Shown: piece after piece, positions 33,368 to 40,899 of the stretch
Position numbering within the stretch: the first letter of the stretch is position 1
Layout: each line of letters opens with the position of its first letter
NCBI RefSeq assembly: GCF_900105585.1
Contig: NZ_FNRT01000002.1
Coordinates: 1,922,001 to 1,986,000 of the forward strand
Direction of reading: 5' to 3'
Length of the DNA: 64,000 nucleotides
Origin: Nocardioides exalbidus
Lineage (GTDB): Bacteria > Actinomycetota > Actinomycetes > Propionibacteriales > Nocardioidaceae
Notes under the pieces: generated by a model
Seen by the model: only the letters and a program-made list of their open reading frames with translations
The model's database searches: none
Told to the model about the DNA's origin: nothing
Position numbers and translations under genes: made by a program

Positions 33368-33844
33368 ATGGCACCCAGGATCGCGACGAACACCTCGGTC
33401 GGGCTCGACGAGCTGCTGGACTTCGTACGACCCCGGCACCGGATGGTGCTGCTCACGAAGCGGGCCGACGGGACCCCGCAGGCCTCGCCGGTGACCGGCG
33501 GCGTCGATGACAGCGGGCGGATCGTGGTGGCGACGTACCCCCAGCGGGCCAAGACGAAGAACGCCCGGCAGCGCCCGGAGGTCTCGGTCGTCGTGCTCTC
33601 CGACGAGTGGGACGACGCGTGGGTGCAGGTCGACGGCGACGCCGAGGTGCTCGACGCCAGTGAGGGGCATGAGGCGCTCGACGGGTTCGTGGAGTACTTC
33701 CGCAACATCGCGGGCGAGCACTCCGACTGGGACGAGTACCGCCGGGCGATGGTCGACCAGGGCAAGTCGCTGCTGCGGATCACCCCGACGCGCTGGGGCA
33801 CCGTCTCGACCGGCGGCTTCCCGCCGGAGCTCGGCGACCGCTGA
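33368..33844 (+). CDS. PPOX-class F420-dependent enzyme
   Basis: A 158-aa split-barrel protein of the Rv1155-like group (LLTKRADGTPQASPVTGGVD, YPQRAKTKNARQRPEVSVVVL, GKSLLRITPTRWG). Actinobacterial members use F420 as hydride carrier; the substrate is unknown. The -10-like TAGCGT overlaps the VanY stop and lies 6 nt before the ATG, so it may be leaderless in spite of a GGAGG placed too close to the start. Two tandem hairpins follow its stop. Confidence 0.88.
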   Translation: MAPRIATNTSVGLDELLDFVRPRHRMVLLTKRADGTPQASPVTGGVDDSGRIVVATYPQRAKTKNARQRPEVSVVVLSDEWDDAWVQVDGDAEVLDASEGHEALDGFVEYFRNIAGEHSDWDEYRRAMVDQGKSLLRITPTRWGTVSTGGFPPELGDR

Positions 33845-33849
33845 CGATC

Positions 33850-33891
33850 CGTCATCCCGATCCGCACCGATGGGTCGGGGTCGGGATGACG
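33850..33891 (+). terminator. Hairpin 1 of the tandem pair
   Basis: Perfect 11-bp stem CGTCATCCCGA / TCGGGATGACG with a 20-nt loop, 5 nt after the PPOX stop. No U-tract follows, as usual for GC-rich actinobacterial terminators. Confidence 0.65.
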
Positions 33892-33905
33892 CACCGCTGA
33901 CGATC

Positions 33906-33947
33906 CGTCATCCCGATCCGCACCGATGGGTCGGTGTCGGGATGACG
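33906..33947 (+). terminator. Hairpin 2 of the tandem pair
   Basis: Second copy of the same 11-bp stem, 14 nt after the first. The stem is unchanged and the single difference between the copies falls in the loop. Confidence 0.65.
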
Positions 33948-34003
33948 CACCGGAGGAGTCGGGTCGCAGCAACCGTTTCGCGTCGGATGTCACGATGAGG
34001 GGC

Positions 34004-34615
34004 ATGCCGACCGCGACCGCACGCGAGCCCGCGTGGAAGAGTGCCGCGCTCATCACCGGCGGATTCGTGGCGCTGCTGTGGGTCCTCGAGATCGTCGACA
34101 CCGCGTCGAACCACGCGCTCGACGCCTACGGCGTGCAGCCGCGGACCGAGGACGGCCTGGTCGGCATCGCCCTCGCGCCGGTGCTGCACTTCGGCTTCGA
34201 CCACCTGGTCAGCAACACGGTGCCGGTGATCGTCCTCGGGTTCCTCACCCTCGCCACCGGCATCGCCCGCGGCCTGCTCGCGACCGCCATCATCTGGGTG
34301 GTCGGCGGCCTCGGCGTCTGGCTCTTCGCCCAGCCCTCCAGCAACCACGCCGGTGCATCGGTGCTGATCTTCGGCTGGATCGTCTACCTGGTCGTGCGCG
34401 GCTTCCTCAACCGCCACACGATGGAGATCTTCGTCGGCGTCGGGGTGTTCCTCGTCTACAGCAGCGTGCTGCTCGGGGTCCTGCCGGGCACGCCCGGGGT
34501 CTCGTGGCAGGGCCACCTCTTCGGCGCGATCGGCGGCTTCCTCGCGGCGCGGATGCTCACCACGCGCCGCGCGGGCAGGGTCGGCGACGGCGACAGCTAC
34601 CGGCCGACGTACTGA
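34004..34615 (+). CDS. Rhomboid-family intramembrane serine protease
   Basis: A 203-aa polytopic protein with rhomboid layout: HFGFDHLVSNTVPV in an early helix (oxyanion Asn), SSNHAGASVLIFGW with the catalytic Ser in a GASV version of GxSG, and WQGHLFGAIGGF with the catalytic His. It cleaves transmembrane segments in the bilayer; substrates are unknown. An ATG at 33995 would add three residues and cannot be excluded. Confidence 0.85.
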   Translation: MPTATAREPAWKSAALITGGFVALLWVLEIVDTASNHALDAYGVQPRTEDGLVGIALAPVLHFGFDHLVSNTVPVIVLGFLTLATGIARGLLATAIIWVVGGLGVWLFAQPSSNHAGASVLIFGWIVYLVVRGFLNRHTMEIFVGVGVFLVYSSVLLGVLPGTPGVSWQGHLFGAIGGFLAARMLTTRRAGRVGDGDSYRPTY

Positions 34616-34645
34616 CCCGTCAGGTCGCGGGCACGGACCGGCCGA

Positions 34646-34813
34646 TCAGGTGTCGGTGGCCGGCCCGTCCGGGGTGGCACCGCCCTCGGACCCCCAGCCC
34701 TCGTCCTCGTCGGTGTCGTGGGCGGGGTCGTCCTGGACGTCGGGCTGGGTGTCCGGCTCGTTGACCGGGTCGGTGTCGAGGTGCGTCTGCGGGTCGTCCT
34801 GCGGGTTGCTCAT
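34646..34813 (-). CDS. Small acidic protein (55 aa)
   Basis: An open frame of 55 residues, MSNPQDDPQTHLDTDPVNEP onwards, extremely rich in Asp, Pro, Thr and Glu and ending PDGPATDT. A strong AAGGAG lies 6 nt before the ATG. No hydrophobic core is visible, so it is probably disordered. Similar short acidic proteins are found in Nocardioides-like genomes without known function. The strong Shine-Dalgarno and biased composition support real coding. Confidence 0.65.
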   Translation of the reverse strand: MSNPQDDPQTHLDTDPVNEPDTQPDVQDDPAHDTDEDEGWGSEGGATPDGPATDT

Positions 34814-35008
34814 CGTGGCTCCTTCGTGACGAGTGGTGGTGTCGTGTCCTGACTACGCCGTCGCCCCCGGTGTCGCCACACCCGGATGACCGTGGGCGGC
34901 CGCGGGTACTGGTCAGGGCACCGACCGCACGCCCGGGCGGGTGTGGTGTGGTGAGGACCAGCGAGGGACGATCGATACATCAGGACCGACAAGTGCGAGG
35001 GGGATGCC

Positions 35009-35665
35009 GTGGAGCTGCTGCCCCAGAGCAGAGAAGCCCTCGACGAGTACGTGACACCGACCCTCGACGACGTCGAGGCCCTGCTCCGAGTCATCGAGGG
35101 CTGGGCCGTGCGCACCGTCCCCGAGTGCGTCGCGGTCAGCGTCACCCTGCTCGAGGACGACCTGACGTTCACCCTGGTCGACGACGTGTCGGCCGCCCAG
35201 CACCTCGCGTCACCGGCGCGCACCGAGCAGTCCGAGCCCTTCGACCTGCACGCGCTCGACGAGGACGGCTGGGCCGACATGGCACGTGAGCGGGCCTTCA
35301 CCGGCATCGCGAGCTCGGTCTCGATCCCGGTGGTCGAGCACGGGCGTGCCGTCCTCAACATCGACCTCTACGCCTCGACCCCCCATGCCTTCCACGACCG
35401 CATCGACGACCTGGTGGACGCCCTGGGCGCCTGGCAGGCGGGCGCGGTCACCAATGCCGACCTCGGCTTCGACACGCTCCGGCGCGCCGAGGCCGCACCC
35501 GAGCGGCTCCGGGAGCAGCGGATGGTCGACGTGGCGGTCGGGCTGGTCGCCGCCCGGACCGGCGTCACCACCGAGGACGCCCTCGCCATGCTGCGCGAGG
35601 CAGCCCAGCGGGCCGGCATCTCCGAGACCCAGGTCGCGGTGGTGGCGCAGAGCCTCCTCGCCTGA
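35009..35665 (+). CDS. GAF-like and ANTAR domain regulator
   Basis: A 218-aa protein with an N-terminal GAF-like sensor (residues about 20-140, SVSIPVVEHGRAVLNIDLY) and a C-terminal ANTAR three-helix domain (EQRMVDVAVGLVAARTGVTTEDALAMLREAAQRAG). ANTAR domains bind paired hexaloop RNA hairpins and prevent termination. GTG start with GAGGGGG upstream. It heads a signalling block with three further ANTAR proteins on the opposite strand. Confidence 0.87.
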   Translation: MELLPQSREALDEYVTPTLDDVEALLRVIEGWAVRTVPECVAVSVTLLEDDLTFTLVDDVSAAQHLASPARTEQSEPFDLHALDEDGWADMARERAFTGIASSVSIPVVEHGRAVLNIDLYASTPHAFHDRIDDLVDALGAWQAGAVTNADLGFDTLRRAEAAPERLREQRMVDVAVGLVAARTGVTTEDALAMLREAAQRAGISETQVAVVAQSLLA

Positions 35666-35714
35666 CCCCGATCCCCCAGCGCATCACGCGCGACGAACAA
35701 AGGCACATCACTTC

Positions 35715-36395
35715 ATGGAAAAGCCCCCTGCACCCACTGCTCGCCACATCAAGGTGGCGGTCCTCGACGAAAGCGAGCTCGTCGTGCACGGCTTGCGATC
35801 CATGCTCGAGCCGCACTCGGCGTACGTCACCGTGGTGCCGCACCGCTCGGGTGAGGCGTCCCCGCTCTGCGACATGACCCTCTACGACCCCGCCGGCCCG
35901 GGCCGGGCCTCCGGCACCAGGGGCATGCCCCAGCGCTTCCCCTCCCGGATGGTCGCCTACGGCTGGGACTGCAGCCCCGAGGCCGTCTCCACCGAGATGT
36001 CGCGCGGTGCGGCCGGCTTCGTGAGCAAGTGGCTCCCGTCCCGGCGCCTGGTCTGGAACCTGCTCCACATCGCCGACGGCCGCACCCGGGTCGACGCCTG
36101 GACCGGACGCGACGACACCTCGTCGCCGAGCGCCGAGCAGTGGCACCTGACCCAGCGCGAGACCGAGGTCCTGGCGCTGATCGCCGCCGGCCGGGCGAAC
36201 CGGGAGATCGCGGAGGAGACCAACCTCAGCATCAACTCCGTGAAGTCCTACATCCGCGGCGCCTACGCCAAGATCGAGGTCACGTCCCGGTCGCAGGCGG
36301 TGCTCTGGGCCATCCAGCACGGCCTGCTCATGTCGGGTGACGCTGACGTCGAGGTCCACCAGTCGCGTCCCATGGACCTCTCGGCCCGCGTGTAG
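35715..36395 (+). CDS. LuxR-family response-regulator-like protein
   Basis: A 226-aa protein with an N-terminal receiver-like domain (IKVAVLDESELVVHGLRSML; putative acceptor Asp in TLYDPAG; Lys in FVSKWL) and a C-terminal LuxR helix-turn-helix (LTQRETEVLALIAAGRANREIAEETNLSINSVKSYIRGAYAKI). The acidic pocket is reduced (a single D before E-S-E), so phosphorylation may not be the trigger. It follows the GAF-ANTAR gene by 49 bp and is likely co-transcribed with it. Confidence 0.87.
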   Translation: MEKPPAPTARHIKVAVLDESELVVHGLRSMLEPHSAYVTVVPHRSGEASPLCDMTLYDPAGPGRASGTRGMPQRFPSRMVAYGWDCSPEAVSTEMSRGAAGFVSKWLPSRRLVWNLLHIADGRTRVDAWTGRDDTSSPSAEQWHLTQRETEVLALIAAGRANREIAEETNLSINSVKSYIRGAYAKIEVTSRSQAVLWAIQHGLLMSGDADVEVHQSRPMDLSARV

Positions 36396-36407
36396 GCGAA
36401 CCCCGCT

Positions 36408-36857
36408 TCACGTCTCGTCCGAGACCTCGTCGGGTCTTGCCTCGTGGCCGCGCCGGCCGTGGGTGCGACGCAGCTCCTTCATCTCGGCCTCGAACACGTG
36501 CCGCCTGCCCTCGACGAGCTCGTCGAGGGCGCGCTGCTGGATCGACCGGGCGCGCGCGTAGTAGCCGTCGTCGAACTCCTCGACCATCTGGAACGACCAC
36601 CGGCCCGGTAGGGGGTTGCCGCCGAGCACGTCGCGGTCGAGCGCGTCGGCCAGCTCCGGGTGCCCGGCCTCGCGCACCATCGCGGTGGCCTCCTCCAGCG
36701 TGGACTCGGCGCTGCCCATCAGGCGGTGGAAGGCGTACAGGTGGCCGCGCGCGTCCTCGACGTGGTCGAGCGCTGCCGAGAGCTTCCCGAGCGCCTCGAC
36801 GGTCGCGTCGGTGACGCCGTCGGGACGGCGGTGCTCGTCATCGGGACCGTCGCTCAT
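36408..36857 (-). CDS. Conserved hypothetical protein
   Basis: A 149-aa soluble, helical and charged protein (ALGKLSAALDHVEDARGHLYAFHRLMGSAE) with a conserved-looking centre LGGNPLPGRWSFQMVEEFDDGYY and a basic C-terminus. The length and the heptad-like pattern suggest a four-helix bundle. No catalytic motif is seen. It is convergent with the LuxR-like gene and on the same strand as the GAF-ANTAR genes, so it may belong to that signalling block. Confidence 0.65.
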   Translation of the reverse strand: MSDGPDDEHRRPDGVTDATVEALGKLSAALDHVEDARGHLYAFHRLMGSAESTLEEATAMVREAGHPELADALDRDVLGGNPLPGRWSFQMVEEFDDGYYARARSIQQRALDELVEGRRHVFEAEMKELRRTHGRRGHEARPDEVSDET

Positions 36858-36908
36858 CCGCCGAGCCTCACACACGCAGGCCGCGCGCGACACCGTCCCT
36901 CGGGGCGG

Positions 36909-37616
36909 TCACGACCCGCCGACCCCGTCCGCGCTGCCCGGGAGCCGGCGCTCGGCGACGACCTGGGCCGCCAGGTCGCGCAGCTTGCGGCTGTGCTCGG
37001 AGGAGAGGCGTCGCATCACGTTGAAGGCCGTCTCGGGGTCGAGGCCGTAACGCTCCATCACGATGCCGGTCGCCTGCCCGATGACGGTCCGGGTCTCCAG
37101 CGCCGACGCGAGCTGGTCGTCGTTGATCGAGCGGGCCAGGGCGACGGCACACATCGCCGCGATCACCTGGCCGTGCAGGACGTCGTCCTGGGCGAAGGCT
37201 CCCGGCTGCTCGGAGTAGACGTTGAGCGCGCCCCACGTGTTGTCGCGGGTGAAGAGCCGGAAGCTGATGCTCGCGCGGACGGCGAGACCAGCCACCATGG
37301 CGCGGCCCCAGTCGGGCCAGCGGTCGTCGATCGCGAGGTCGTCGACGATGACCGTCTCCTCGCGACGGATCGCGTCGAAGCAGGGTCCCTGCCCCAGGGC
37401 GTACTGCGACTCGTCGAGCCGGCGCAGCTCCTCCGTGGACGCCACCGGCGTCCGGATCCGGTCGTGCTCGACCAGCGAGACGCCGACGTAGTCGCAGGAG
37501 TCGAAGAACTCGGGCGTCAGCTCGACCATGCGCTGCAAGGTGTGCGGCGGGTCGGGCTGTGCGTTGAGGTCGCGCACTGCGGCTCCCAGCTGGCGTGCGA
37601 AGACCTCGGTGTCCAT
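36909..37616 (-). CDS. GAF-ANTAR domain regulator
   Basis: A 235-aa protein with a well-conserved GAF domain (SCDYVGVSLVEHDRIRTPVA .. LGQGPCFDAIRREETVIVDDLA .. SFRLFTRDNTWGALNVYS) and a C-terminal ANTAR domain (RTVIGQATGIVMERYGLDPETAFNVMRRLSSEHSRKL). GGAGG lies 9 nt before the ATG. It probably senses a small molecule or redox state and binds RNA as an antiterminator. Confidence 0.9.
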   Translation of the reverse strand: MDTEVFARQLGAAVRDLNAQPDPPHTLQRMVELTPEFFDSCDYVGVSLVEHDRIRTPVASTEELRRLDESQYALGQGPCFDAIRREETVIVDDLAIDDRWPDWGRAMVAGLAVRASISFRLFTRDNTWGALNVYSEQPGAFAQDDVLHGQVIAAMCAVALARSINDDQLASALETRTVIGQATGIVMERYGLDPETAFNVMRRLSSEHSRKLRDLAAQVVAERRLPGSADGVGGS

Positions 37617-37688
37617 GGCCACCCGTCCTCCCGTCCCCTCGACGCTCCCACCGGTGCGCCGGTGGGACGAGCCCCGCAACGGACCGGG

Positions 37689-38399
37689 CTAGTCAGGAAG
37701 GCTACCGGTGTCGAGCAGGTGCTCGGCGATCTTCCCGATCTTGGTCCGTCGGTTGCGCGCGGCGGTGCGCAGCTCGTTGAACGCCGCCACCGCGTCGGTG
37801 GACTGCTTCGCCATCAGGAACCCGACGGCTCGCTCGATCACGACGCGGTAGTCGAGGGCGTACTGCAGCTGCTTGGCCAGCTCACCCGCCGTGTGGGCCT
37901 GGAGGGCTGCCGAGAGCGTGGTCGAGATGACCTCCGCGTAGCGGGTCAGGGCGGCGACCTCGCTGTCGTCCCAGACGTGTGGGCGCTCGCGGTAGACGTC
38001 GAGCGTCCCCACGGGGACGCCGCCGAGCAGGACCGGCACGCCGAGCACGGCGCGCACGGGCTGGTCGGCGAGGACCGCCGCGAGTCGCGGCCAGCGCTCG
38101 GGCTCAGCGGTGATGTCGTGGCTGGTCACGACCTGTGACTTGACGAAGGCCTCGGTGCACGGACCCTCGCCCGCCTCGGCCTCGGTCTTCTCCAGGATGC
38201 GACCAGGGCCGTCGCTGGCGGCGGCATAGCTGAGCATGTCCTGCTCGTCGGAGATCAGGATGCCCGCGCCGTCGACGTCGAAGAGGTCGACGCACGCGGT
38301 GACCACGAACTGGAGCGCGGAGTGGATCCTGCCGTCGTCGGCGCGCGGCTCGGCCAGCCGGCGGATGCTCTCGGCCAGGGCCGCGTCGTCGATCGTCAT
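37689..38399 (-). CDS. GAF-ANTAR domain regulator
   Basis: A 236-aa protein organised like its neighbour at 36909: GAF core VDGAGILISDEQDMLSYAA .. AGEGPCTEAF .. VLGVPVLLGGVPVGTLDVY and the ANTAR helices QLQYALDYRVVIERAVGFLMAKQSTDAVAAFNELRTAA. Its start overlaps the stop of the ANTAR-only gene (ATGA), so the two are translationally coupled. Confidence 0.9.
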   Translation of the reverse strand: MTIDDAALAESIRRLAEPRADDGRIHSALQFVVTACVDLFDVDGAGILISDEQDMLSYAAASDGPGRILEKTEAEAGEGPCTEAFVKSQVVTSHDITAEPERWPRLAAVLADQPVRAVLGVPVLLGGVPVGTLDVYRERPHVWDDSEVAALTRYAEVISTTLSAALQAHTAGELAKQLQYALDYRVVIERAVGFLMAKQSTDAVAAFNELRTAARNRRTKIGKIAEHLLDTGSLPD

Positions 38400-38737
38400 G
38401 ACGACGGATCTTGCCACGGCCCGACCGGCCACCCACCCTCCGGCAGGCAGTCCTCGAAGGAGGCGATCATCCGAAGGTCGTCAGCACCCGCCGAGCCGTC
38501 GTGGGCGGCGACGAGGACGCGCGCGACGGTGCTCACCTCGGAGCCCGCGTCGCGCGCCACCTGCTGCAGCGTGCGCCACGCCTCGGGCGTGCTGCACGCG
38601 AAGCGCACGGTCATCAGGCCCAGTGCGCGGCCGACGTCGTGGTGCGAGCGCACCACGTCCTGCAGGTTCGCGATCTCCTCGCGGAGCGGGTCGGCGGGCT
38701 GTGCGGGCTCGCCGGGGTGTGAGGGTGTCCCGGTCAT
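38396..38737 (-). CDS. Small ANTAR-like protein without a sensor domain
   Basis: A 113-aa protein with an N-terminal coiled segment (PLREEIANLQDVVRSHHDVGRALGLMTVRF) and a helical C-terminal half (AWRTLQQVARDAGSEVSTVARVLV), which fits an ANTAR domain preceded by a dimerising coil and no GAF. AAAGG lies before the ATG. It is the first gene of the minus-strand operon with the two GAF-ANTAR proteins. It could be a partner or competitor of them for RNA. Confidence 0.75.
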   Translation of the reverse strand: MTGTPSHPGEPAQPADPLREEIANLQDVVRSHHDVGRALGLMTVRFACSTPEAWRTLQQVARDAGSEVSTVARVLVAAHDGSAGADDLRMIASFEDCLPEGGWPVGPWQDPSS

Positions 38738-38912
38738 GCGTCACCTTTCAATGACGGAGGTCCGCGGACACAGGGCGGAGCGGTTGAACAGCGAGTCGAG
38801 TTTACAGGGGCGACCTCAACAGTTCCCACCCCGGCCTTTGTGACGTTCGGTTAGAGTCGAGGAGACTCGAGCCCGCGGTCGCCGTTCGCCTCTTCCGAGG
38901 GGGTCCCGCCCG

Positions 38913-39887
38913 ATGCCGACTTCTGCCCGACCCGCTGCCCGGAGTGACTTCGACTTCGAAGGCCGCGGTGACGCCGCCCGCCACTGGCTCGACACCGCCT
39001 ACGGCACCACGCTGCGGCTCTCCGGCCGGATGGGCACCGTCCAGCACCAGCGCGCCGACCACGGTGGGATCGCGTTCGACCACCTGAAGATCGACGCGCG
39101 CTTCGCCTTCGACTCCGACCCGATGCCCGCACTGGTCGTCGTCGACATGATCGACGGCGACCTGGAGTACACCCGCGACGGGGTCACCGACCACAGCCAC
39201 GACGGCGACACCGTGCTCGCTGCGGGGTGGGACATGCCCTTCCGCGGGCGCAGCGGGGACCGCTACGAGGTCCGCGCGACCACCTTCACGGCCGAGACGA
39301 TCACGGCGGCCGTGGAGGAGGTCGAGCCCGACTACCCGTGGCAGCACATCGCCTTCACGTCCTACGTCCCCCGGTCCCCGGCCGCCGGCGCCCGGTGGCG
39401 GGCCACGGTCGACGAGCTGGTCACGTGGTTCCCCCGTGCCGAGGACGAGCTGGCGCACGCCGAGGCGACCCGGCTGCTGGGGCACGTGCTCCTGCAGACC
39501 TTCCCCAACAACGTCGTCGGCGGCGACCGCGGCCGGGACGACCGCGACCTGCGCGACGCCACGCCCTCGACGATCCGCCGGGCCATCGACGTGATCGAGG
39601 AGCGCGCGCACGACGACCTCAGCCTCGCCGAGCTCGCCCGCGCCTGCCGGGTGTCTCCGCGCACGCTGCAGTACGCGTTCCGCCGCCACCTCGGCTGCAC
39701 CCCGCTGGCCTACGTGCGCCGGGTCCGGCTCGACCTCGCACGTCAGTCCCTGCGCGACGGGACCGCGGCGTCGGTCAGCGACGTGGCGGCCCGGTTCGGG
39801 TTCTACAACCCGGGCCGGTTCGCCGCCGACTACCGGCAGGTCTTCCACGAGAACCCCCGCCAGACCCTGACGCGCACACTCGGCTGA
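38913..39887 (+). CDS. AraC-family transcriptional regulator
   Basis: A 324-aa regulator. An N-terminal cupin-like sensor region of about 215 residues is followed by two helix-turn-helix motifs (LSLAELARACRVSPRTLQYAFRRHLGCTPLAYVRRVRLDLARQSL and SVSDVAARFGFYNPGRFAADYRQVFHENP). GAGGGGG lies upstream of the ATG. It is divergent from the ANTAR operon with a 175-bp intergenic region containing GAGTC-N5-GACTC at 38855-38869, and may control that operon. Confidence 0.88.
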   Translation: MPTSARPAARSDFDFEGRGDAARHWLDTAYGTTLRLSGRMGTVQHQRADHGGIAFDHLKIDARFAFDSDPMPALVVVDMIDGDLEYTRDGVTDHSHDGDTVLAAGWDMPFRGRSGDRYEVRATTFTAETITAAVEEVEPDYPWQHIAFTSYVPRSPAAGARWRATVDELVTWFPRAEDELAHAEATRLLGHVLLQTFPNNVVGGDRGRDDRDLRDATPSTIRRAIDVIEERAHDDLSLAELARACRVSPRTLQYAFRRHLGCTPLAYVRRVRLDLARQSLRDGTAASVSDVAARFGFYNPGRFAADYRQVFHENPRQTLTRTLG

Positions 39888-40045
39888 CCCGGGTCGCCCA
39901 GGCCGCCCGGTGCGTCAGGGCGGAATTGACGCGGCGATTCGCTTTCCGGCTGTTGTGGATCTGCTGTACATGTCACGTTCAGGTTGTGACCTGCTGGAGA
40001 CGCCGGCAGCTCTCCACCTGACTGCGCCGCAAAGGGGGCCGACCC

Positions 40046-40792
40046 ATGGTGCCCGTGCACCTCGTCCCGCACCTCGTCCCGCACCTCGAGCCCGGCTGCG
40101 ACCGAGCGGCTCGTGACGAGCTGATCGAGTCCCACATCCCGGTGGCGCGCTCGATCGCCGGGCGCTACCGCAACCGCGGCATCGACCTCGACGACCTCGA
40201 GCAGGTGGCCCTGCTGGGGCTCACCAAGGCGGCCGACCGGTTCGACCCCGCGGCAGGGCACGAGTTCATGTCCTACGCCGTCCCGACCATGCGGGGTGAG
40301 ATCCGCCGCTACTTCCGCGACCACGGGTGGATGGTGCGTCCGCCGCGCCGCGTGCAGGAGCTGCAGGCGCGCATCGCAGGCATCGAGGACACCCTGGCCG
40401 CCCGGCTCGGTCGCTCGCCGCGTCCCAGCGAGATCGCCGAGCACCTCGACGCGGACCTCGCCGACGTGGAGGAGGCCCTGGCCGCCGACGGCTGCTTCAC
40501 GCCCGCCTCGCTCGACCTCCCCGTGGGCAACGGCGACGCGACCCTGGGCGAGCTCCTCGGGAGCGAGGACCGCAGGTTTTCCCAGGCCGAGGCGCACGTC
40601 GTGCTCGCGCCGGTCGTCCGCCTCCTGTCCGAGCGCGACCGGCTCGTGGTCCGGCTGCGCTTCCGCGACGAGCTCACCCAGCGCGAGATCGCCCGGGCCG
40701 TCGGACTCACGCAGGCGCAGGTCTCGCGCATCCTCGACCGGGTGCTGAGCGAGCTGCGCGCTGGTCTCGCCGGGAGGGTCCCGGCCGCCTGA
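40046..40792 (+). CDS. SigB/SigF-type alternative sigma factor
   Basis: A 248-aa sigma factor of the sigma-70 type 3 group. Region 2 is HIPVARSIAGRYRNRGIDLDDLEQVALLGLTKAADRFDP and GHEFMSYAVPTMRGEIRRYFRDHGWMVRPPRR, region 3 follows, and region 4 is LTQREIARAVGLTQAQVSRILDRVLSEL. AAAGGGGG precedes the ATG. The N-terminus carries a VPHL repeat. No anti-sigma or anti-anti-sigma gene is next to it, unlike most SigB/F loci. It probably governs a stress or stationary-phase programme. Confidence 0.9.
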   Translation: MVPVHLVPHLVPHLEPGCDRAARDELIESHIPVARSIAGRYRNRGIDLDDLEQVALLGLTKAADRFDPAAGHEFMSYAVPTMRGEIRRYFRDHGWMVRPPRRVQELQARIAGIEDTLAARLGRSPRPSEIAEHLDADLADVEEALAADGCFTPASLDLPVGNGDATLGELLGSEDRRFSQAEAHVVLAPVVRLLSERDRLVVRLRFRDELTQREIARAVGLTQAQVSRILDRVLSELRAGLAGRVPAA

Positions 40793-40799
40793 CCGCCCC

Positions 40800-40874
40800 C
40801 TGCGACGCCGGTGTGTCGCCTGTTGCCGCCCCCCACTGTGCACAGGCAAGGTGCAGTCCCGACCGGCGTCGCAG
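40800..40874. terminator. Long inverted repeat at a convergent gene end
   Basis: Perfect 13-bp arms CTGCGACGCCGGT (40800-40812) and ACCGGCGTCGCAG (40862-40874) enclose 49 nt that contain the palindrome CTGTGCACAG (40836-40845). It lies between the sigma factor stop (40792) and the oxidase stop (40900), so it probably works as a bidirectional terminator. Confidence 0.6.
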
Positions 40875-40899
40875 CGGGGCACGACGTGGCGTGGCGCGC

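Larger units (their letters stand above)
33841..33952. repeat. 56-bp tandem duplication
   Basis: 33841-33896 and 33897-33952 are identical except one base (G/T at 33875/33931 in the loop). The first unit begins inside the last codons of the PPOX gene, so the duplicated unit carries the stop codon. Each unit contains one terminator-like hairpin. Confidence 0.92.

Noticed and set aside
34617..34640. GTCAGGT followed by GCACGG after the rhomboid stop, another near match to the regulator box
   Set aside because: The second repeat does not match and the site lies downstream of a gene end, not before a start.
39980..40026. CAGGT, ACCTG and ACCTGACTGCG half-sites before the sigma factor gene, resembling the two-component regulator box
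   Set aside because: Only the first half (GCAGTCAGGT on the minus strand) fits; the second half at 11 bp reads GCTGCC, and the orientation points away from the sigma factor gene with no fitting gene on the other side.
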